From Lingula anatina (lineage: Eukaryota > Brachiopoda > Lingulata > Lingulida > Lingulidae): a stretch of 62,544 nt of DNA. This document shows positions 34,519-49,830 of the stretch, one piece after another. The stretch is from assembly GCF_001039355.2 (NCBI RefSeq), contig NW_019773859.1:590742-653285 (forward strand). The letters run 5' to 3'. A program made the translations under genes and the position numbers. The notes under the pieces are model-generated. The model was given only the letters and a program-made list of their open reading frames with translations, did no database searches and was not told where the DNA came from. Within the stretch, counting starts at the first letter, position 1. Every line of letters begins with the position of its first letter.

Positions 34519-35561
34519 TATCTCTGTTATGTTGTCAGAGAACCTTAGTTTTTGTCTTTGGTTAGATCTCTGTCCCAAAACTGTCCCCATCAACATATAA
34601 TTTTCAGTGCCATGGCATATGGCCACATGGCCAAAATAGTTTAGCCATTGAAGGAGGAGGTCTTTGGTGAGCTTCTTATTGGTTGTAATCTTATCTTATT
34701 AAAGGTGTGGACTTCTTTTCAATCTTAATTCTTACTGATAGGCACCGCTCTTTGGTAGCTTTGTAGGTATTTGCAATTTGTGTTTTTAATGGCCACCACA
34801 TAATGCGATAGGGAAAACTAAAGACTGTTAGAGCTTCAACTTGGTGTTTTTACTAATGGCACAATCCTTCCACTCTGTAGTCAATGGTGAAGTGACATTC
34901 TTTACTATGGCCATTTTCTGATTTCGTTGGTGTCTCCGCTTGGCAATCCAAGGGTTGGTTATAATCTTATAAGATGCTAATGAATGTCATTTGGTTGCCT
35001 GTATTCAGGAAAAGATCTGGGGACCATGTTTGGAAATGGCATTTTAAATGAGTAAATAAAGAGTAGTTTGATCATTGGAGGAAATCAAGGTATCAAAAGT
35101 ATAACTGGAATGGGTTTCTTTTGAGAGAGTATAAACTGCTCCAAGGCCAGTTCCTACAAAATATGTTGAAACAGAAAAATTTGGTCTAAACTTTCATATC
35201 CAAAATTTAGATTTCTTTTTAATTGTATAAAAAAGGCTCAATATCTAATTTCTGTGGCCTACTGCTGATTTATCTTAGGTAAAAGTAGACCAAAGAGTTT
35301 TGGTAATAAAATTAACACTGACTTCTTGTCAATTTTTTTTGAAGATGGACACTGTGCTGAATTGCCTCAAGCCTTTGGTATATGCACCTTCTGAAGTAAT
35401 GACACTATTGCATGATATTTGTAGCTTGGTTAACTAAGAACAAAGAATTTGTATCACAACAGATGAGCCTCTTGTTGGCTATATTTCTTATTTTCTGTTT
35501 CACATGAAGCTGGAGAAATGAAAATTAATCCTGTAGGACCTGTTTCACAAGCGTAAATCTT
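34519..35561. other. no gene recognised
   Basis: AT-rich, no ORF of note and no repeat family seen. Confidence 0.5.
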
Positions 35562-35866
35562 AGATCGCATTCACAACGAGTTGAGCCAGGCTTTACAAAT
35601 CCTGGGGACTAAATATGGCAGAGGTACATGAAAGAAAAACCACCTAATCTTTTAATAGTCTCTCTGCCTCTCACACGCCTCCCCACACGTCGTCCCTGCG
35701 GGGGGACAGTCATTAAATCTCGGCTCCATTTTGACGACACATGGGGAGGCATGTGAGAGGCAGAGAGACTATTAAAAGATTAGGGGGTTTTTTCTTTCAT
35801 GTACGTCCGCCATATTTTGTCCCCAGGATTTGTAAAGCCTGGCTCAACTCGTTGTGAATGCGATCT
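35562..35866. mobile_element. long-arm foldback element
   Basis: Left arm 35562-35694 (AGATCGCATTCACAACGAG ... CACACGTCGTC) is answered by the inverted right arm 35733-35866 (GACGACACATGGGGAGGC ... CTCGTTGTGAATGCGATCT). About 133-base arms with few mismatches surround a 38-base loop with CTGCGGGGGGACAG. No ORF. Confidence 0.9.
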
Positions 35867-36642
35867 TAGGACACAAGGACTAAGATAACTAAGTTTTGCA
35901 AAGAATGTATGTGGCAGCTTTTTAATTTTTTAAAACTCAGTCTCTTGAGAAAAACGTAATTGTCCTGGTGAAGGTTTTTTCATTCTCGTTGGTGTCAAGC
36001 CTATTTGGTGGTATGTCATATACGTTTCTCAGCTAATCATTTGAAAGCACTTAGACTAGTATTGCTCTGTCAGCTTTGTATTGTTGGCTGTCAGATCAGA
36101 TTTGAGTAATCTCATCTTATTTCAAGCACTTGAGCTTTTTGTGAACTGGACTTCTTTGCTAATACACATCTTTTTGACTCTTCATGTGACACCCAGAACA
36201 GTTGTCATGTACCTGTCTTGCTTTAAGTACATGCAACTGGAAGCAGGATCAATTTAAAAGCGGTATGAACTAGATGTTAGTGTTCAATTTTTATGTACAC
36301 AACCACAATTATAAGGACTCTGTAGACTGTATATCTCAGCATTATCTAAATAGTTGTATCTGATGCCAGTGCTTTCACTGTAGCTGTAAAACAATCCGTT
36401 CACCCAGTAAATACCAAACCTAAGTTTCATTTTATATCTTGTTGTTTTAAATTCCCTTTAGAAACTATGTTTATTTTTTATGCTTGGTTTTTTTTATATA
36501 GGCCTTACCAGGTGCTGAGGTTGAAATTGCTGATGTGAAAAAATTTTTCTGTCTCTGCAGCCATCATTGCTACCTAGACTTCATGGAGTTTATAGTTTCA
36601 ATAATTTCTTTAGTTTAGTGTCTGCACATATGTTAGTCTTTC
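35867..36642. other. no gene recognised
   Basis: Nothing coding seen. A possible 3' splice site at about 36505 is followed by a short open stretch (ALPGAEVEIADVKKFF) that I could not place. Confidence 0.4.
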
Positions 36643-36650
36643 TGTCTAGC

Positions 36651-39225
<2,575 letters not shown>

Positions 39226-39371
39226 TTTTCTGACAGTCTTCCAAATTATCTTTGTTGATCCATCCTCTATTTTTTACCATCTTTGGCAGAAAAAAATTAA
39301 ATGCCTATTATGTAAACTTGAAAATCTGACCATCTCCTGAAAGACCCAGAAGACTGCCTCAAACCACCCTT
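39226..39371 (+). mobile_element. CAGGGGCGGATC MITE, copy 1 (diverged)
   Basis: Starts CAGGGGTGGATCCAG, contains TATTTTCTGACAGTCTTCC, and ends AAGACTGCCTCAAACCACCCT. Most diverged of the four copies. Confidence 0.7.
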
Positions 39372-39506
39372 AATTGTAGAAGACACGAGAGGTCTTCTTC
39401 AGTGAACTGAGATTAATTTGTCGCTGATGTCATGTGGTGACAATTGCAATCTGCATGGAGAACCGGAGAGTCATGTATAATTCCGTTTTTATCTTTAAAT
39501 TAGTTT

Positions 39507-39615
39507 TAAAAAAACAACTTCAAGTTGGCGAATCATTTTGAGAGCAAAAGACTATTATTACCCAAGTTTAAAAACAACTTCAAGTTGGTGAATCATTTTG
39601 ATAACAAAAGACAGT
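39507..39615 (+). repeat. tandem duplication, unit about 63 bases
   Basis: AAAAACAACTTCAAGTTGG and AATCATTTTGA...CAAAAGAC occur twice in a row with a few substitutions. Confidence 0.85.
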
Positions 39616-42600
39616 ATTATTATGCACTTTATTGTGACTGCATGCTTATGTCATGTAAAAACTTTTGTCATAATCAAATATGTAAAAGGTGCCAGTACTT
39701 CGTATATGTGCTAGTGTATTCCATATGTACAATAGAGTACAGAAATGCAAGAGTTTGAAGTTTCCTTGATAATTAGCTTTGAATTACATTCTGTTCCTTA
39801 AATGGACAATACCCCCCCCCCCCTTTAATAATAGGTTTCACTTATATGTTTCTCTAAGCTCCATGCATGATCAGCTTGTTAAATGACGAATGCTCTGCCA
39901 ACGCAAGAAAATCTAATTTTTACCAGAAGAGAAAATAAAAGCAATTAAAGCCTCTAATAAAAAGCAGTGGGTTCTCAACAAATTGTGCCTCTAAAGGAAT
40001 TTTTTTATATGTACCAATTTTAAGCCTTTAAAGTTTATTAATTACTCATCTGACCTTTTTTGACATGTCTTCAATTGATAAAATACGATGGCCACTTCTT
40101 CAGAACGTTCATTGGAGTCAATGCCATACATTCATTGGAACCAATGTCATTCAAGGAAAAGTTGAGGCGTTTGATTTTAAGATTGCAATTCCTTATGTGA
40201 AAGGGAAAAGTTGCCTACTCTCTGCTTTCACTTGGATACAACCATATCCCATGTGCTTTGTATAGTTGCACTGCAATATCTTAATTACTGAGACATTGGA
40301 ATATTGTAAAATTCATTGTCTATTTCACGCAAATAGGGAAATACCATTTTTTTCTAAAAGTTAAATAATTACAAAGTGTAGATTCCCTGTTACACATATA
40401 AACCACTTCTATTAGTTTCTTATACAACTCAATAAATTAAGTCAGACTCTGTATGTCAAAGGATAAACCAAATTGATTTCATAATTGGGTCATGCAGCTG
40501 AAAATAGCATTAGTACAGTGCCTTCCTCCAATTTCTTGTCATAAACATGTCTTGTATATTGGTCTCTCAAGTTTGTAGAGGTATGCCAAATAATGCAGTA
40601 AAGTATGATCCATAATTGCTGCAACTGCAATAGCATGTTAAATATTTAAATGTTCAAACTTTTTTGATAGGTAAATATCATAAATTAATAGAAAATTGAG
40701 AATTTTGAAAATTATTTTAGAATCAGCTCACATATGACAGTTACAGGTTTCATACTGTAGACTTATTGCTGCAATATTGTGTGTGTGTGTGTGTATGCGT
40801 GTGTGCATGTGTGTGTATTCGTGTGTGTGTTCATGCGTGTGTGTGTGTGGTCTCTACTAAGTTTGCATGTAAGTGTGATTTGGAGAAAAATTGAAATGTC
40901 ATATTTTTTTGTTGCCATTTTGCCACATATGAATTTGCTAGTCTGCCCCAAAACACACAGTAGATGCCAGAGTGACATTTTAATGGGATTACTGTTGTTT
41001 TTAGTGAGTGTTTTTCTAACGTATAATTACTTTGGATGATTTGATTGCCAAACATAAGTCGTTGAGTTAAGGCTTTTTTTTTGCCTCCAGAGTTCCAGAA
41101 GAGAGAGATCTTACCTTCTGAGCTTTTAAACCTGTTCAAGTCAAACTTGTATATACCTGTCATAAACAATTGATTTTTGGCTGGCTATGAAAACCACCAT
41201 AAATGATTGCTGTAATAGCTGATGGTTTCTTTTAATTATATTGCTATTTCTCTCGGTTGGTTATTTTGTTATATTGACTTTAATCGTGATTGATATGATT
41301 ATTGAATTTATTTTATCTTATTTTATCATTTAATTTATAAATATAAATTTATAAATATATGCATTTGTAACATATTTGCCCGAAGGGTGGGGAAATCATC
41401 AGTACTGAAAAAATATGATTGCTCTATTGTATGATAATATTATGTTAAGTTCCCTGTGAAACCTTTTCATTATAAAAAGTCAAGTCACATTCAGGTTTGA
41501 ACCCTGGGGCTCCTCTTCAGTATTGAAAATAACAAGTCACAGTCCGTTTTTTTCATTGGGGCCCCTCAAATTTAAACACTACTTTTTGCCATGCTGTTGG
41601 AAGAAGCTGTCATTTCATCTGTGTGATTTGACTGTCTTTGAGTGTTTCCTGACCGCGTATTTTTCTGCAAGTAAACTTTTGTCTGGGGCATGCAATATGT
41701 CATGTCCAGACCTTTATCCAGAAGATAAAACCTTGAAGACAGAAATATTTCTCCAGTGAAGCAAGGGCTGTTGATCTGATGAGGTGAGTAACTGTTATTT
41801 TTATGTGATGACATTTATTCATATTTATTTGTATATTTTGTCCAATTGTTTTTTCATTTCGTCTCTTATCCTCTTTCTGTTGGCATCATTTTGTTGCATG
41901 TTTTCCCTTGCTATATATGATATATAATAAATATAATATCTAATATGTATGATATACATAATTCTTAATAGGTATAAAATTTGAGAGATAAAAGACATAT
42001 TTCATGGGTTTCTTAGAGACCCTGTAACATATTTTATAAATGATGGTCCAGTAACAAGCATCAATTACACATTGGGATAAAAGTCTTCCAGTGTTGCATT
42101 CCCCCCCCCCCCCAAGACCCCTCATATGCATGTTGAGCTATGCACCTTGTATTGAAACAATTTTGTTAAAGATTCTCTTTTTCATCTCAGTCTGTAGATT
42201 AATAGAGCGTCTACATGTACATGTATGTGATGAAAACATTTCCCACTCCCACCTGTCTGATAAATATACTCTCAGACAATCAAGAATTGATAGCAAAGGT
42301 ATTTGAATTCTTACTGTTTTTGTCATGTCTCAAAGGAAAAAACTTAACACTGACATGAGAATGTCAAGGGTATTAAGCTAAGTAAGTAAACAAAAAGATG
42401 ATGCTCATCTCTTCTTTGTTAGTGAGATGTGTGAAATCAGGTGATAGAGAATATTGTTTCAATTCTACCTGCCAGGATTGATCATGATATCCATGTAATA
42501 CATATGATCTGTTTTGATCTTTATCATAATTCCTGTCAGAACTTATAAGAGGAAATAATTTATCTTTGATGCCTTAATGGCAAAACGTGAAAGGAGGTGA

Positions 42601-43217
42601 ACTTGCATTTTTTTTTCTGTTTTGCTTTTCACTTTTGCCAGCTGCTGAGCTCTGTCTCAGTGGCTTTCTCGTGCTTACTTCCTGTCTCTCTCTCTCTGTT
42701 AGATTTTTTTCTTTTCTTCTCTTTTTTATGTGTGGTTATTGATTGATATCTATTTTGGAGTCATTGCTGTTTCCACTATTTTTCCACAGTCCATGAATTT
42801 TTTGTATACATCTTTTGTTACACAACTTCCAGGCATTTCATCAAAAGAGTGAAAGTTTTGCTTTCATCTGTTTGGTATGCAGCTTTCTTTAGCTACATTT
42901 TCTTTTCAGGTGTGATTTTTTTTTTACAGTTGGAAAAAAGAGAATAAATATGTTGATTCCATTCTCTACCTTTCCCTTCCCTTGTTCAAGATAAATATGT
43001 TATAGCTCATTTATAGCAACTATCAATTAAACAAATTGGATCTTCATTAATGTAAATTTATGGTATCAATAGCAATTATGATGTAATGAGATTTTTGCCA
43101 GATTGGATATTCCGTTGACATTGTCTTTCTGACCTGGTCATAGTCGTATAGTACGCGCGTCTTACAGTCATACCCTTGACTAAGACGGATAGTCAAAGTC
43201 GTACAGGACATACATCT
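39616..43217. other. no gene recognised; simple repeats
   Basis: (TG)n-like tract 40778-40850, poly-C at 39811 and 42102, and otherwise AT-rich sequence. ORFs are short and without family features. Confidence 0.45.
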
Positions 43218-43424
43218 TACAATAGTCACAGTGGCAACAATGCACTATCTAAATATTTCATGGGATCACTGTTACTGAAAAAAAACTAGGGATTTGTTGT
43301 ATAACTTGATTACAATAGTCACAGTGGCAACAATGCACTCTCAGTGCTGGCAAAATAGCTATGTAAATATTTTATGGGATCGCTGTTTCTGAAAAAAAAA
43401 CTAGAGATTTGTTGTACAACTTGA
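43218..43424 (+). repeat. direct duplication, unit about 92-115 bases
   Basis: Two copies starting TTACAATAGTCACAGTGGC at 43218 and 43310 share GGGATCACTGTTACTGAAAA or variants and GATTTGTTGTATAACTTGAT. The second has an extra stretch (CTCAGTGCTGGCAAAATAG). Confidence 0.85.
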
Positions 43425-43658
43425 TTGTCATATATTGCTTATGGAATATCTAGTCCTGGGACACAAGTTAGGGGGGTATTTTCCTTCCATTGAAGGACAA
43501 ATTTTATAAGGATAACACGGAAAAAGAGTGCTTCTAATGAAAAAAAGGTTTTCTTGTTTTAATGGATGGGTTCTGAATTTACTCATTGCTGTATACAGTT
43601 TAGACAAGGTGACAGCATAAAGTATGCAGAGACATTAGGCGCGTTCACACAGAAAGCA

Positions 43659-43816
43659 CTTTAGGTCTCAGGCCTACCCAACTACCAGACTTAGCACCGA
43701 ATGATCCAGAATTCACCGATAGATCGGACTACACACCTTAAAAATGGGTAATGTCGTCCAATCTACCAGTGAATTCAGGATCATTCGGTGCCGAGTCTGG
43801 TAGTTGGGTAGGCCTG
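43659..43816. mobile_element. foldback MITE
   Basis: GGCCTACCCAACTACCAGAC...CACCGAATGATCC...GAATTCAC on the left; GTGAATTC...GGATCATTCGGTG...GTCTGGTAGTTGGGTAGGCC on the right. Arms are about 60-70 bases with a short loop around 43732-43754. Confidence 0.85.
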
Positions 43817-44810
43817 GGTCTAGAATGTGTCATAGGATGACAGTCAGCTGTCCAAGGCATTGCTAGACTTTTTTTTTTATAAACCTCACTCCACAGACCT
43901 GCACTGTGGATGGCCCTATGGTAATCTTTTAAGAACATTTCCACAACTGCGCCTTATGTGACATTTGTATCTTTGAGTGATTTTCTGTTCTTATTATTCA
44001 CCAGTTTGATTACCTCTTACAGTAAGAGTTAGTTTTCAAAGTGAATGTTCCTTCCTTACAGTGATCCTTGGAACTTTTCTTCTGGTTGTTCTTTAAACTA
44101 GTAGGATTATCTTTAAAAAAAATGGTTCGATACAATTACCTTCAATTGTTATGAAGAATTGGACAATTAGAACTGTCTAGACTGACATTAGTCAGTGTGT
44201 TAACAATGTGCTCTTGGTTATTGCAGATATATGTGTGTGTGTGTGGGTGTGTGTGTGTGTGTAGTAGTTTTTCAGCCAGCGTATTTGTATGGGAGGATTA
44301 TTTTGTAGGGTAATTATTCAATAATGTAGAATAAAATGAAATACTACTTGCACAAAGAACACAATTTGCATTGTAATAAATACTTGGAAACGATTATTTC
44401 AAAGTTTTGAAAAGTTAGTCAACTTTGGGTGAGACGTTAAAGGTTTGAGAATGGCTTAAGATAATATAAATCTAGAAGTGAAAAGTCAGTGGGTGCAATG
44501 CTTGAAGATTTCAAGTAATTACCGTACATGTTTCTTAGATTGCAGCTGTTTTTTCTCTACTAGTAATGTTTACGTAACTGAAGCTATAATGCATGTTTAC
44601 CATATAAGAATGTTTTTTCTCATGATATCTGAAACCTATAGATTATTGGCTCATGCTAAATTTATCTTTTGATTAGAAATAGCAGTTTGAGCCTTGCTAG
44701 GTATTTGAAACCTGTTAATTGGAAAAATAAGATGAAAAGATGTACTCATAGCATTGTTTAATTGACCTAGTTATACCAGTCTGGCAGAGAATGCTTATCT
44801 AAACAGGAAA
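43817..44810. other. no gene recognised
   Basis: AT-rich with (TG)n at 44228-44261. Confidence 0.5.
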
Positions 44811-44984
44811 CAGGGACAGATTCAGAGATATTTTCTGACAGTCTTTCAAATTATCTCTGTTGATCCATCCTCCATTTTTGACTATTCTCCGACAGAAAAA
44901 AATAGATGCACGTCAACGTAAACTGGAAAAATTCAGACAGACGGTCTGCCAGAAGACCCAGAAGAGGGCCTCCGTCTGCCCCTG
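44811..44984 (+). mobile_element. CAGGGGCGGATC MITE, copy 2
   Basis: CAGGGACAGATTCAGAG at the left, GGGCCTCCGTCTGCCCCTG at the right, and AGAAGACCCAGAAGA inside. Confidence 0.85.
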
Positions 44985-46697
44985 GCAAAGCTAGGGAGTT
45001 AAATTGTGTATTTTGTATTATTAAACCTTTATACTCACAAAAAGGAAAGTTTGGAGGCGTGTCTCTTTGGCCCTTTGCCATTGGTTAAATCCAAACTGGC
45101 AGCAACAAAATAAGTAAATTTATACTACAATACAGTAATTATTTATGTGGGTCACAAGTATTGACCTTCATTAGCAGCAGTGCTACATAAATGAAACGCA
45201 CATGCAGGTTTTTCTCTCTTGTTTAGCTGAATTGTTACATGTAACTTCATCTTCATATGGTCAGAGGATAAGATGCAGGCACAGGAGGTACCTTGGTGTT
45301 GGCCTTTAGCTGCTGAATCTGCTGGATACAAAGTCTCTCTTTTGCCTGTGCTTCCCAGCAACTACAAAGACCTGTGTTTTCGTAGGATGTTCTGGGATTG
45401 CGTAGACTTGTAGTCTCCACTTGAAGCTGTCTGATTTGGGGTTCAGTCAGTGCATTTTCAGAGGTGGGACATCAATCATTTGGTAACTTGGTAAGAATCT
45501 TTCAGGTTTATCAAGTAATGTGTAATATATGATCACAAACCAAGGACAAATGGGCACAATTTTAAGTTTTACTACTAAAGGTGAACAGGAAGACCTTCAT
45601 GAGAATTTAAGATTGGACTTTGGGTTGACCTTTGACCTTTGAGTATAATACAATAAAAAAAAAAACAATATAATTTGAGGATATGTATGGTATCAGTTAA
45701 TATGTTTCTGATTTTTTAGTCAACTGGTGCAAAAATTTTCACAGGTTTGGCCACAAGCACATGCTTTAAACACAAAATTCTTGATAAACAGGCCTATTAC
45801 TGGGCAATTTCAAATGGGAAGAGGTGTACTCTTGGAGGGGGGGGGGGGTAAGGTTCTTTTTTCTAAAAAAAATCTAAAAAACCTTTCTTACATGACCCAA
45901 CTCAAGAAATGGCATAAAGCTTAGTCTAAATAATAATTTAGTGCTGATCTTTCCCAGCAAAAAGGGCATTTCTTTTTCACCCCTGATCCCCCTGTCTACA
46001 GGACTGATAAATCAAGTGCCGTTAATTGAAATGAGAGCTGGCCCTTTTGATTTTGTAGGGAAGACCAATTCCAGTAGAAAAATTGATGAAATTTTGTTTT
46101 TTATTTGCAGTTTGTAATAAGTTATACATATGTAAAATAACACTTTGCAATCTACAAAACTTAGCAATATTTATCAAAGTCCTGTTCATTAATGAGCTAG
46201 CTCTCTGCAAATGGTCTGAACGAGAGATTGCCAGTATTGTGTATTACTATATACGTGCAGTATGCAGTTGAACACTTTGTAAAGCTATGCTTGAGTCACC
46301 AATTCTTTCTTTTACTCATAGTTTTCAGCAATTTTGCATGTCAGTAATAAAAGAATGACTAGCTCAGGGATAGAAAAAAATGAAATGGCATACAAAAAAA
46401 AAAAAAAAAAGGAATCTTGAACAAGACGAAATAAAAAAGTTATGAGATTGATTGGAAGTTTTGATCACAGGAAATTGAAACTGCTAAGCATTGTAGAAGG
46501 AGTATATTGATTTGTTGTAATTAAACAAGGATTGCTGCACACACAAAAAAAAGTAAGAGTGGAATCACAGGAAGCCATGAGACTGTTTGATGGTTAATGG
46601 TGCTTTCATAATTGAGATCTTTCTCAGACATTTTGAATTAGAGGAAGGGGAGCACTCCATTGTTATCAAATTTTGTGAATTGCTATATATTATACTA
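44985..46697. other. no gene recognised
   Basis: Contains a G run at 45836-45848 and an A run at 46395-46411. A TTTGGGTTGACCTTTGACC-type repeat lies near 45619. Nothing coding recognised. Confidence 0.45.
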
Positions 46698-46905
46698 GAA
46701 AAGCACTCAGTGTGTGCAGACCTCTACCAAGACATATCATAACCATAATTAATAAATGGATAATCACCAAAATCTAATTTAATCAAGTTAACCCAATTTT
46801 GACCAATCCTGAAAATTTCATCAAATCCGTCCTTGACTTTTTGCATAATGTTGCCAACAGGCCGACAGAACCAACGGAAACAAAAACATATCCAGCTTGT
46901 TGGAG
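46698..46905 (+). mobile_element. CCTCTGCCAAG-family repeat, diverged copy
   Basis: GACCTCTACCAAGACA, AATCACCAAAATCTAA, CCTGAAAATTTCATCAAATC and a final ACAGGCCGACAGAACCAACG follow the order of the copy at 6237-6598, without its internal duplication. Confidence 0.65.
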
Positions 46906-48185
46906 ATATTGAATATATATATATACACTAAACTATTATGGTACTTGATAACTTAAACAAAATGCTGATTAGTCATATAAGAACTTTTGTTGTAGTTTGG
47001 GCCTTTGCATACAGCCTTATGTATGTATATGTATGTGTGTGAGTGGGTATATGCATGCATGAAGTGTGTATGTATGTGTGTATGCATATATGAAAGTAAA
47101 ATTTGCTCAGGTAGGTTCATTTTTGTCACTGAAGTCACTTTTGCCTTTTCACAGCCATTGTTTTCTGTCATTTATTAGTCAAATATGTGCTTATCCCTAC
47201 TATGCTAACATGATGATTATATTAATTGTAATTAATCCGTGGGCAGCGGCCAACAGCTATAGGAGTTCTCTGTAGATTTATGGGAATTATAAAGAAGATT
47301 CTATCAAGGTAATAGTCGAGATTGATTTTTGCTTTGATGGAATCTTTTTGTACAATCAATGGGGATGATGAGATGTTTATCTATTTGCAGTGAGTTTGAT
47401 AGTGCAGTCCTGGGGGGGGTAAAAAGTGTATGCTTTTCTGATTGAATTTTCCTATCATAGCACTATATAAGTGTCGTTGTTTTCAGACAATGACTTTTAG
47501 ATGCATTTCTGAAGTCATATGTGACTTTGTATTTTTATTGAAATAAGACAGTAACTGCTATTTATTTTAAAGAATTTTGTCACTTGCAAAAAGTGCCTGT
47601 CTAAAGTATTACTATGTATTAGAGTTAATACACTACGTAAGCTGCATCATATCAGAAATGCTTTGAGGTTACTTGAAAAGCATTTTGATCACATTTTGCA
47701 TTACCTGATGTATTTTTAAAAAAAGAAGTTTATTAACAGCCTGTTCAGGTAAGTGCAATTGTTGTTGACTGACTTCTAGAAAAGTATAGTTGTTATTTGC
47801 CGACATTTAAATAACTTATTGTCTACATTTTTTTGTCCCCTGTTATGTATTGACTCTGAGCAGGTGTGTCTGTGTAAACTTTAAAAGGCTGTATATTTAA
47901 GAACATCTGATAGCTACACTTTTATGCTGAATTACTGCAAGTAAAAAAGACACCAGTCATTGACATTTAGTGTCAGATAGTTGTATCCTTGTGATACCAG
48001 GTAAATACCATTTTTTTTTTTTTTGAAAAAATAATCCTACTCACATGGAAATGCACATGTTCACACAATAAAGTGTTCTCTTGGTATAAGCTTGATCTTT
48101 TTAGTAAACAATTGCACCATTTGTAAGCAAGTGAACCATTTGTGAGCAAATAACCCTTACAAATTATGATTTTATATATGTACAG
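46906..48185. other. no gene recognised
   Basis: TATG/TGTA-rich simple sequence at 47018-47095, and otherwise unassigned. Confidence 0.45.
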
Positions 48186-48349
48186 CAGGGGCAGATCCAG
48201 AGCTATTTTCTGACAGTCTTCCAAATTATCTTTGTTGATCCTTCCTCCAATTTTGACTGTCTTCCAACAGAAAAAATTAGCTGTCAATATAAACTTGAAA
48301 ATCTGACCGTCTTCTGGAAGACCCAGAAGACGGCCTAAATCTGCCCCTG
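48186..48349 (+). mobile_element. CAGGGGCGGATC MITE, copy 3
   Basis: CAGGGGCAGATCCAGAG at the left and TAAATCTGCCCCTG at the right: TIRs of about 11 bases. Contains GACCGTCTTCTGGAAGACC. Confidence 0.88.
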
Positions 48350-49641
48350 TACAAGGAAAATTAAAATTAAAGTAATAGACAAATAAAAGAAGAACACAAA
48401 CAATACCAATCTGTAAGAGCATCAGCAAACAAAATTCAACATTTTTGCTGATATTGAATATGGCATTTAGGTCTCTGGCAGTTAATAACGCATTTTAAGC
48501 AGTTATATATACATACACTGGTGATATACAACAAGGAATCAATTGTAAATTATACAGTAACTACTGAGTGTTGTCAGCAATTGGCAGCCTTTATTGTTTT
48601 AAAAGGACTGCCTCATCTTATGAACACACGCAAAACCTCTCCAATGACGATCTTGCAAGGGATTCAATTTAATGTTACAAGTGGGCAAATGCCCTACTTT
48701 TTTTGGCTGATGATTAAAACCTGATGCCTGATATTGGATGCTGATCCTCTTTGTAATGTTATACGTGTATATTACCAGGTACATACATATTTCTCATATC
48801 TCATTTATATCTTATGATTCTCCAATAGAATCGGTGTTAATAATTAACATCTTTATGTCCAGTCATAATGTCACACAAAAAATAGACATTCTTCCATGAA
48901 ATTAGTGATTAAAAATATTTGTTATGCCACCTTGCAAGTAGTAACTTCACAGGTTTAAAAATTTTTGTTGCCATTTTTAGAAGGAAAGATTGTCATCAGG
49001 TTTCTTGCAGATCTGACCTCCTTGTGTTAATCGATATATTAAAAAATGAGCTCTGTTTGCAAAGGTCTCCTTTAGGCCATTAATTTTGATAATTCAACCA
49101 CATAAAAGTAATTTTATCAGACTGATTGAATAATGTGTTGTCATTTTATTGGATCAGACCTGAAAGGTCAGACTTGGTGAAGTTTTAGTGCCATTTTTCA
49201 CTCGGCTCTGCAATTTCACACTCGGAATGAAAATTTGATTGCTTTGCTCTTAGCAGTAGTTTCCTTTAATGTTAATGGTAAGTTTGCCCCCTTATTCAGC
49301 GAAAGGAGGCTTAATATCTTTGTCAACTTTTTTTTTTCTCTTCAGCACTGGTTTTCAATTAAACCATTTGTGATCTGAGTGATTTCACGAAAAGATGAGA
49401 AAAATCTCACCTAACACATTTCTTAATCAAAAATCATGTCTCAACTTAACGCAATCAAGTTGATCTTTTTTTAGCATTTAGGACCGGCTTTTACAAAATT
49501 AATTTAGCCCAAGTTTTAACCAAAAGAGTTTAGTCTACTTAAATACTTGTGATAAATAAGCGGTAGTCCAGATTCACAAACCATAGCACCTGTGTTATAA
49601 AAACAAAGATGGCTTCTGTTTTAGACCAATGTTTATTGATC
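48350..49641. other. no gene recognised
   Basis: AT-rich, no long ORF. Confidence 0.5.
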
Positions 49642-49830
49642 CAGGGGCGGATCCAGAGATATTTTCTTACAGTCTTCCAAATTATCTTTGTTTAAATTTC
49701 CAAATTAACTTCCAAATTATCTTTGTTTTAATTCGTCTTCAATTTTTGACCGTCTTCCGACAGAAAATATTAGATACCCGTCAATATAAACTTAAAAATC
49801 TGACCGTCTTCCGGCCTAAATCCGCCCCTG
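49642..49830 (+). mobile_element. CAGGGGCGGATC MITE, copy 4
   Basis: CAGGGGCGGATCCAGAG and TAAATCCGCCCCTG are the cleanest TIRs of the family. It carries an internal duplication of CCAAATTATCTTTGTTT and lacks about 16 bases (the GGAAGACCCAGAAGA part) before the right end. Confidence 0.9.

Noticed and set aside
36505-36562. Possible GTF3C1 exon after the AG at 36505
   Set aside because: Reads ALPGAEVEIADVKKFF with no resemblance to the expected C-terminal part and no clear donor.
47973-48428. 151-codon minus-strand ORF
   Set aside because: Its middle is the antisense of the MITE at 48186-48349 and the rest is AT-rich; no conserved features.
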